A DNA stretch of 64,000 nucleotides from PALSA-610 sp038213435 (lineage in GTDB: Bacteria > Actinomycetota > Acidimicrobiia > IMCC26256 > PALSA-610). The notes beneath the pieces were generated by a model, which was not told the origin of the DNA, did no database searches, and saw nothing but the letters and a program-made list of their open reading frames with translations. This document shows, in pieces, positions 59,105 to 64,000 of this stretch (positions within the stretch are counted from its first letter, which is position 1; the number at the start of each line of letters is the position of its first letter). The DNA lies in contig JBBQTI010000009.1 of the NCBI GenBank assembly GCA_038213435.1, positions 25,530-89,529 of the forward strand. Reading direction: 5' to 3'. The translations under genes were made by a program, and so were the position numbers.

Positions 59105-59779
59105 TCACGTTACGTTCAATACCCTCGTCACCCGCGGTTCCCGACGCCGCGCCGAACGCCGCACGTGGAAGGCGATCACGACGCTTACCATCGCGGCCCA
59201 GAAACACCACAACGAGACGAAGCCACTCACTGTCATCCACATCAACACCGGGACCGCGACGAGATTCAACACGCCGAGCGCGGCAAGGTCGCGATAGCTG
59301 CAGGCGATGAGCGCGCCGCAGGCCGCGACGACGTAGAGCGCGGTGAGCTCGCGACCCTGGTTCAACGCACTCACGTCGTATGCGATGTGGTGACCGTCGA
59401 TCGCCGCGTTGACCGAACCCTGGAAGAGTGAGACAGCAAGCGCGGCACCCACGCCGATTCCCAGCGCCGCGAGCACCGCGATGATGCGCCTCCGCAACGG
59501 TGATCGCTCGACCGCGAACACTGCGAGCGGCACGAGGGCCGGCAGCGCGGCCAACGCGAACAACAGATAGGCCCAGATGCTGAGCCGTTCGATCGATCCG
59601 GCGACGCGGCCCTGGAGGCCCCACCACACGAACGCCTCGTCGAGCTGATGCAGTCCGAACAGGACCGGGAGCGATGCGAGCAGGACCTGCTTCGGCTCGC
59701 GCACGTGCCGCAATGCGTCCGCGCCGATGACGACGACGATACCCCCGACGACGGCGTCGGCGCCGGGGGCAAAGCACAT
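59105..59779 (-). CDS. DUF6629 family membrane protein
   Basis: A 224-residue membrane protein with seven or so hydrophobic segments. It begins MCFAPGADAVVGG, then DALRHVREPKQVLLASLPVLFG and HQLDEAFVWWGLQG, the signature of the DUF6629 family known from Streptomyces and relatives. Function is unknown. The ATG at 59779 is the first family residue. The saccharopine-dehydrogenase-like gene begins 4 bp downstream and the desaturase gene ends 5 bp upstream, so the three may be one transcript. Confidence 0.82.
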   Translation of the reverse strand: MCFAPGADAVVGGIVVVIGADALRHVREPKQVLLASLPVLFGLHQLDEAFVWWGLQGRVAGSIERLSIWAYLLFALAALPALVPLAVFAVERSPLRRRIIAVLAALGIGVGAALAVSLFQGSVNAAIDGHHIAYDVSALNQGRELTALYVVAACGALIACSYRDLAALGVLNLVAVPVLMWMTVSGFVSLWCFWAAMVSVVIAFHVRRSARRREPRVTRVLNVT

Positions 59780-59784
59780 ACCGT

Positions 59785-60843
59785 CTAGTCCGGCCTGCAG
59801 ATCGCGAGCTGCGCTTCGGTCGGCCAGTGCACGTCGGTCGCCCAACCCGCGCGCTCGAAGAGCCGGATAAGAGCCGCACCCGGGTCGATCTGGTGCGCGA
59901 GCGCACCGTGGCGAGCAGAGCGCGGGAAGGCGTGGTGGAAGTTGTGCCAGGCCTCGCCGAACGAGATGACGCCGAGGGGCGCGAAGTTGGTGCTGCAGTC
60001 CTTCTGCGTTGCCGGCTTGCTCCCGAACATGTGGCAGATGGAGTTCACGCTCCAGGTGACGTGATGCAACAGCATCATGCGCGCGAGGCCGGCCCACAAG
60101 AACGCGGTGAGCGCACCGCTGAGCGCGCCGGTAATCGTCCAGCCGAGGAAGAACGGAGCCGCGAGCGACACCACCGCGAAGATGGGGAACAGCCGGCTGA
60201 TGATCACCGTGTCGGCATCGGCCAGGAGATCAGGTGCGTAGCGCTCCGCCGAAGTCGGATCGGTCTTGAACAACCATCCGACGTGCGCGTGCGCGAACCC
60301 GCGGACCTGCGCCGCCGGCCCGGGGCCGTACTCGTGCGGCGAGTGCGGATCGCCCGGCTTGTCACTGAACACGTGATGGCGGCGATGGATGGCCACCCAA
60401 CCGACGACGGAACCTTCGACCGCCATCGAGCCGGTCGACGCGAGCAGGATCTTGAGCCAACGCACGGCCCGAAAGCTGCGGTGGGTAAAGAGGCGGTGAT
60501 AGCCGACCGCGATCCCCAGCCCGGTGACGACGTAGAAGACCGACGCGAGGACGATGTCGAGGAGGCTCACCGCTCGCCCCCAGAGCAAGGGAACCGCGAT
60601 CCCGAGCGCCACCGGCGGACTGATCATGAGCACCCCGGTGACCAATCGCCCGGCCCGGATACTGGCCCGGCTCGGGGGGGTTTCCGGCGCGGGTTGCGGC
60701 GCGCGTCGAGGCGCAGCGGGAGGATCCAACAGCGTTGTAATGGCGTCTCGGCTCTCTGGAAGGAGAAAGGTCGTTACTGACCAGCCTCGGGGTCCAGGAG
60801 GGTCGCCAGGCGCCGGGCGTGGCACGCACGACTCTTTGAGCAT
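59785..60843 (-). CDS. Acyl-CoA (stearoyl-type) fatty acid desaturase
   Basis: A 352-residue membrane desaturase with the three histidine boxes: HRLFTH, HRRHHVFSD and HNFHHAFPR, which hold the diiron site. Four predicted helices and the WTITG, WSVNSICHMFG segments fit the delta-9 acyl-CoA/acyl-lipid desaturase group. It would introduce a double bond in membrane fatty acids. The N-terminal ~60 residues are a Pro-rich extension; the start ATG 60843 is therefore not certain, and a GTG near residue 23 is possible. Confidence 0.88.
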   Translation of the reverse strand: MLKESCVPRPAPGDPPGPRGWSVTTFLLPESRDAITTLLDPPAAPRRAPQPAPETPPSRASIRAGRLVTGVLMISPPVALGIAVPLLWGRAVSLLDIVLASVFYVVTGLGIAVGYHRLFTHRSFRAVRWLKILLASTGSMAVEGSVVGWVAIHRRHHVFSDKPGDPHSPHEYGPGPAAQVRGFAHAHVGWLFKTDPTSAERYAPDLLADADTVIISRLFPIFAVVSLAAPFFLGWTITGALSGALTAFLWAGLARMMLLHHVTWSVNSICHMFGSKPATQKDCSTNFAPLGVISFGEAWHNFHHAFPRSARHGALAHQIDPGAALIRLFERAGWATDVHWPTEAQLAICRPD

Positions 60844-60866
60844 ATGCCACCGAACACACCGGCTCG

Positions 60867-60885
60867 CCCGCGGCCCCGCCGCGGG
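60867..60885 (-). terminator. Hairpin after the phosphotransferase gene
   Basis: CCCGCGG-CCCCG-CCGCGGG is a perfect 7-bp stem with a 5-nt loop, placed directly after the stop of the phosphotransferase gene (60887) and before the desaturase start. It probably ends the upstream three-gene transcript. No T-run is present. Confidence 0.55.
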
Positions 60886-60886
60886 G

Positions 60887-61933
60887 CTACAGCGGCAGCG
60901 CGAAGGCGTCGAGCGCGTGCAGCGCGGCGAGGCTGCGGCGGAAGAGCGCTCGGGTGAGCTCGACATGGCGAGGGTCGTCGATCGTCAGCGCACCCGTGGC
61001 GATGACCGGGTACACGAAGCCCAGCATGGTCCCGTACCGGTACATCTCCCAGGCCCACGCCCGATCGACGTCGACGCCGAGGTCGTCGAGATCGGAGACG
61101 TAGGTGTCGAACGCCTGCCGATAGCCGGCCGGGTCGTCGATGTTGAGGCTCTGGGTCACGTGATACGAGAGATCACGCGGTCCGACCGACCGGTCGATGA
61201 GCTGCCAGTCGACGGCGATCACGTCGTCATTGTCGGTGAAGAAGAGATTGTCGAGTCGCCAGTCGGAGTGCGACAGCACCAAAGGGCCGTCGCACAGCTT
61301 GGCGAACATCGCCGGAATGAGCTTCGCGTATCCGTCGCCGAACGCTCGCACGCGCTCGTCGATCATGTCGTGGAAGAGCTCCTGGACGCGCGGCCACGCC
61401 ATCTCGTATGCCATCGCCACCGCGGCGGGATACGGGTCGTCGGCCAGCCGCAGGAGGAACGACGAGGAGAGCAACGACGGGTCGTCCCAGAACCCGGCGT
61501 GCAGCCGCGCGAGGGTGCGGATCGCGGGCCGGGCAGCGGCGAGCGAACAGCCCCGCACCTGGTCGCCGCCGCGGCCGCGAACCGACACGTCCTCGAGCAG
61601 CAGCACGCTGTCCTGGGTCACCGGATCGTGTGCGGCGAAGTAGCACGCCGGGTGCGAGATCGAGGTGCGAGGTGACAGCTCGGTGTAGAAGCCGACCTCC
61701 CGCCCGTACATGTTGAGCACAGTCGCGACGAAGCGACCTTCCTCGGTGGGAGCGGCAAGCTTTGCGATGACGATCGAAGGTTCACCGCGACCCTCCATCC
61801 CGAGACGGAACAGCTGGCCGACGAGACCGACGCCGACACCGACGGGCTCCTTCGTCACCGCCGTCACCGATCGACCGAGCGTGTCGCTCAGCCATTCGGG
61901 GGTGATGTCGTCGATCGTTGTCGGAATCGTCAT
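60887..61933 (-). CDS. APH/EcKinase-like phosphotransferase
   Basis: A 348-residue kinase-fold protein. The catalytic loop reads SHSDWRLDN (H-x-D-x-x-x-x-N) and the following metal-binding motif is VIAVDWQLI. The N-terminal part contains GVGLVGQLFRL and VIAKLAAPTEEGR, corresponding to the P-loop and ATP-anchoring Lys. It belongs to the aminoglycoside phosphotransferase superfamily group found in lipid and steroid catabolism clusters; substrates are probably small alcohols rather than antibiotics. The ATG overlaps the SDR stop (ATGA). Confidence 0.85.
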   Translation of the reverse strand: MTIPTTIDDITPEWLSDTLGRSVTAVTKEPVGVGVGLVGQLFRLGMEGRGEPSIVIAKLAAPTEEGRFVATVLNMYGREVGFYTELSPRTSISHPACYFAAHDPVTQDSVLLLEDVSVRGRGGDQVRGCSLAAARPAIRTLARLHAGFWDDPSLLSSSFLLRLADDPYPAAVAMAYEMAWPRVQELFHDMIDERVRAFGDGYAKLIPAMFAKLCDGPLVLSHSDWRLDNLFFTDNDDVIAVDWQLIDRSVGPRDLSYHVTQSLNIDDPAGYRQAFDTYVSDLDDLGVDVDRAWAWEMYRYGTMLGFVYPVIATGALTIDDPRHVELTRALFRRSLAALHALDAFALPL

Positions 61934-62709
61934 CTCATACCCGCCAGGAGAAGCTCGGTGACGCGGCGCGGCACCTCGACGATCAACGGGAAGAGCGCGT
62001 CGCGCTTGGGCAGGCGAAGATGCCGCTTGTCGCGCTCGATCGCGTCCGCGAGCGCGTCGACGACGACCCGCAGGTCGAGGTCGACCGCGACGTGGAGTCG
62101 TTCGAGCCGGGCGAGCGCGCGGCGCGTCGGCTCGTGTGCGCGCAGGGAATCGACCATCGCGCTCTCGACGGTGCCGACCTGCGCGAGCGTCGTCGTGATC
62201 GGCGTGCCCTTCAGCTCGGCCCGCAGCCCGGCCGTGAAATGACTGAGCCCCGCCTTCGACGCGGAGTACGGCGCAAGCCCGGGCACCGCGTTGGTGCCGG
62301 CGAGCGACGATACGTTGACGATGTGCCCGGCGCCCCGGCTCCGCATGCCGGGGATCACCGCCCGGCACAGCAGCATCGGCGCGCACAGGTTGACTGCGAG
62401 CAGGCGGGCGATCTCGTTGGTCGGGAGGGTGACGAGATCGCCGGTGAGGTCGACGCCCGCGTGGTTGACCAGTACGTCGATTGGACCGCCGGCCTCGATC
62501 CGCCGGACGAGCGGCTCGATGGTTGACGCGTCGGCAAGATCGGCGGCAAAGGCTTCACCGCCGAGCTCGGCCGCGAGCTTCTCGAGCGGCTCGACGGATC
62601 GGGCGACGAGTACGACGCGCGCACCCCGCGCCGCCAACTCGGCCGCGAGCGCCGCGCCGATCCCGCGCGACGCGCCCGTCACGACGACCCTCGCGCCGGG
62701 CAACCTCAC
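61930..62709 (-). CDS. Short-chain dehydrogenase/reductase
   Basis: A 259-residue classical SDR. Cofactor motif TGASRGIGAAL near residues 11-21, NHAGV near 83, the catalytic Ser in NVSSLAG, and Y-x-x-x-K in YSASKAG. The start is GTG 62709 in a GTGA overlap with the ferritin-like gene, and the stop overlaps the phosphotransferase gene. NAD(P)H-dependent oxidation or reduction of an alcohol or ketone is likely; substrate unknown. The C-terminal extension (about residues 200-259) is typical of the steroid-active-like subgroup but is not diagnostic. Confidence 0.9.
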   Translation of the reverse strand: MRLPGARVVVTGASRGIGAALAAELAARGARVVLVARSVEPLEKLAAELGGEAFAADLADASTIEPLVRRIEAGGPIDVLVNHAGVDLTGDLVTLPTNEIARLLAVNLCAPMLLCRAVIPGMRSRGAGHIVNVSSLAGTNAVPGLAPYSASKAGLSHFTAGLRAELKGTPITTTLAQVGTVESAMVDSLRAHEPTRRALARLERLHVAVDLDLRVVVDALADAIERDKRHLRLPKRDALFPLIVEVPRRVTELLLAGMR

Positions 62710-63836
62710 CGGCCCACAACCGCCGCCGTTGCCCGTTCCTGTTCTATGGCATTCAGCTCCGAATATTCGACGCTCGTGTCGACGAAGTCCTCGTACTCCA
62801 GCACGCCCATCTCGGTGAACCGATCGCGGAGCCACGGCGTGCGCGGGTCGAGCAGACCGAGCTTCTTGCAGTTCGGCACGATCTTGGCGAACAACATGCG
62901 CTGGAAGAGGATCTCCTCGTCGCGGTTCTGGCGAATGAAATAAGGAACGATCGCCCGAGCCGACACGCCCAGACGTTCCCAGACCTCCTGATGCAGGAAG
63001 CGGTCGCGCATCCGCAGCGAACCCTCGTACACGAACTCCTGGCGCTCGCGCAGCTCCGGTCCCGAAAGCTCGGCGTACGCCTCCTGCAACGACAACACCC
63101 CGAATGCCACATGACGTGCTTCGTCGCTCATGACATATCGGATCAATTGCCGGAGCAGCGGCTCCGAGCTGGTCCTGTAGATCGTCCCGAACGCCGCCAA
63201 CGCGAGACCCTCGATGAGGATCTGCATCCCGAGGTAGGTGATGTCCCAACGCGAGTCGGAGAGAACGTCGTCGATGAGCGCACCCAGGTGCGCGTTCATC
63301 GGGTAGCGCGTTTGGAGCTTCTCGTCGAGATATCGACCGAACACTTCGACGTGGCGAGCCTCGTCCACCACCTGCGTCGACGCGTAGTACTTGGCATCGA
63401 TCCACGGCACCGTCTCGACGATACGGGCGGTGCAGATCAATGCGCCCTGCTCGCCGTGCAGGAACTGGCTCACCCGATGCGCGACATTTTCCATCGCGTA
63501 GCGCGTGATCTCCGGCTCACCCCAACTGCGCACGGGCGAGCCGGGCTCGTCGACGAGTGCACGAACGTACTGCATGCGCCGATCGTTCTTCGAGAGCTCG
63601 ACCGCGGTGCGTTCGGGATCGACGTCGATCGACCAGTCGAGATCGGTGGTCCCGTTCCACTGCGAGGTCTTCGCCTTCTCGTAGAGCTTGTCGAGGGCGG
63701 GACGCTCGCCCTTCGCGTAGTTCCAGGTGAACGTCGCGTCGAAGGCCGAGTCGATCGTGTGGGTGATCGCGCCGTCATCGACCGCAACCTGCGCGAGGAT
63801 CGCTTCGAGGTCGTCGTGGGCACGCGGCGTGGTCAT
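62706..63836 (-). CDS. Ferritin-like diiron protein
   Basis: A 376-residue, mostly helical protein. Two DEARHV motifs (VVDEARHVEVF and MSDEARHVAFG) along with Glu residues in EQGALICTARI and EGLALAAFG make the four-helix diiron site of the ferritin/ribonucleotide reductase R2-like superfamily. Relatives include N-oxygenases of the AurF type and other oxidases. It is first in an operon with an SDR and a phosphotransferase (both overlapping by 4 bp), suggesting oxidation of a small substrate, although the chemistry cannot be predicted. ATG 63836. Confidence 0.85.
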   Translation of the reverse strand: MTTPRAHDDLEAILAQVAVDDGAITHTIDSAFDATFTWNYAKGERPALDKLYEKAKTSQWNGTTDLDWSIDVDPERTAVELSKNDRRMQYVRALVDEPGSPVRSWGEPEITRYAMENVAHRVSQFLHGEQGALICTARIVETVPWIDAKYYASTQVVDEARHVEVFGRYLDEKLQTRYPMNAHLGALIDDVLSDSRWDITYLGMQILIEGLALAAFGTIYRTSSEPLLRQLIRYVMSDEARHVAFGVLSLQEAYAELSGPELRERQEFVYEGSLRMRDRFLHQEVWERLGVSARAIVPYFIRQNRDEEILFQRMLFAKIVPNCKKLGLLDPRTPWLRDRFTEMGVLEYEDFVDTSVEYSELNAIEQERATAAVVGR

Positions 63837-63875
63837 GGCCGAATGATCCCACCTCGCCGCGCGACTGTCGATGAC

Positions 63876-63985
63876 GAGCGACAGCGGAACCGACCGGGAG
63901 CGACAGCGGAACCGACCGGGAGCGACAGCGGAACCGACCGGGCGCGACAGCGGACCCGACCGGGAGCGACAGCGGAACCGCCCGG
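63876..63985. repeat. 22-bp tandem array (five units, continuing degenerately)
   Basis: Units of 22 bp (GAGCGACAGCGGAACCGACC plus GG) start at 63876, 63898, 63920, 63942 and 63964. The first three are identical; the fourth and fifth differ at one or two positions. A degenerate copy begins at 63986 and meets the window edge. The array lies 40 bp upstream of the diiron-protein start. There are no unique spacers. Confidence 0.95.
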
Positions 63986-64000
63986 GAGCGCCCGCGGGCC

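Noticed and set aside
60887..61933. Aminoglycoside resistance gene
   Set aside because: The superfamily motif is present, but the operon contains an SDR and a diiron protein and relatives occur in lipid catabolism clusters; antibiotic resistance is not supported.
63876..63985. CRISPR array at the right end
   Set aside because: The 22-bp units follow one another without unique spacers, and no cas genes are present.

Overview
The window is high-GC DNA (about two-thirds G+C by eye) with dense, mostly overlapping genes and many GTG and TTG starts. The gene set fits an actinobacterium: an F420-type LLM oxidoreductase, DUF2510, DUF427, DUF6629, a 13E12/DUF222 remnant, an ECF transporter with fused ATPases, and proteins built from GYWLVASDGG-type repeats. 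A member of class Acidimicrobiia, possibly uncultured, is my best guess; no rRNA or marker gene is present to confirm it. I see no tRNA, rRNA, CRISPR array or insertion sequence. No gene-free stretch exceeds 300 bp. The longest gaps are 2016-2193, 48805-48974 and the repeat-filled 63837-64000; in the first two I see nothing clear beyond likely promoter sequence.

Layout. 1-16.4 kb: a partial secreted phosphoesterase, two aldo/keto reductases, a nitroreductase, an HtrA-like protease, an ECF sigma factor with a membrane partner, an ECF-type importer, a tandem-domain dCTP deaminase-like enzyme, a secreted lipase, an amidohydrolase, an LLM oxidoreductase, DUF427 and MmcQ/YjbR. 16.4-21.9 kb (minus strand): a first polyamine-type ABC operon, potA-D-B-C order, ending in an amidohydrolase. 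22-24.3 kb: an orphan molybdenum hydroxylase large subunit. 24.4-28.2 kb (minus strand): the most unusual locus, a compact six-gene operon with MauE-like and MauD-like maturation proteins and a Tat-exported, cysteine-rich protein resembling methylamine dehydrogenase light chain, fused to propeller-type repeats. No heavy chain and no MauG are present.

28-30.5 kb: an M48 protease with a DUF2510 tail, an SRPBCC protein and a GNAT acetyltransferase. 30.5-40.5 kb: a CoA-thioester catabolic region. Two acyl-CoA dehydrogenases, two MaoC-like hydratases and two family III CoA transferases lie on the minus strand. A cysteine-free HMG-CoA-synthase-like/DUF35 fusion and a thiolase lie on the plus strand. 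A decayed DUF222 gene and a VOC protein sit between the two groups. The arrangement resembles steroid or other branched side-chain degradation. 40.5-48.8 kb: a UvrD-like helicase with an HRDC tail, an RHH-ClpN fusion, a heterodimeric ABC exporter and two SnoaL-like proteins.

49-59.1 kb: a polyamine uptake and catabolism locus with a second potABCD set, GabT, an aminobutyraldehyde-type dehydrogenase, an Lrp regulator with a candidate operator, a putrescine-type aminotransferase, a deleted flavin amine oxidase remnant and a saccharopine-dehydrogenase-like enzyme. Import, transamination and aldehyde oxidation could together convert putrescine to succinate semialdehyde. 59.1-64 kb: a DUF6629 membrane protein, an acyl-CoA desaturase, then a three-gene minus-strand operon (ferritin-like diiron protein, SDR, phosphotransferase). 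The window ends in a 22-bp tandem array.
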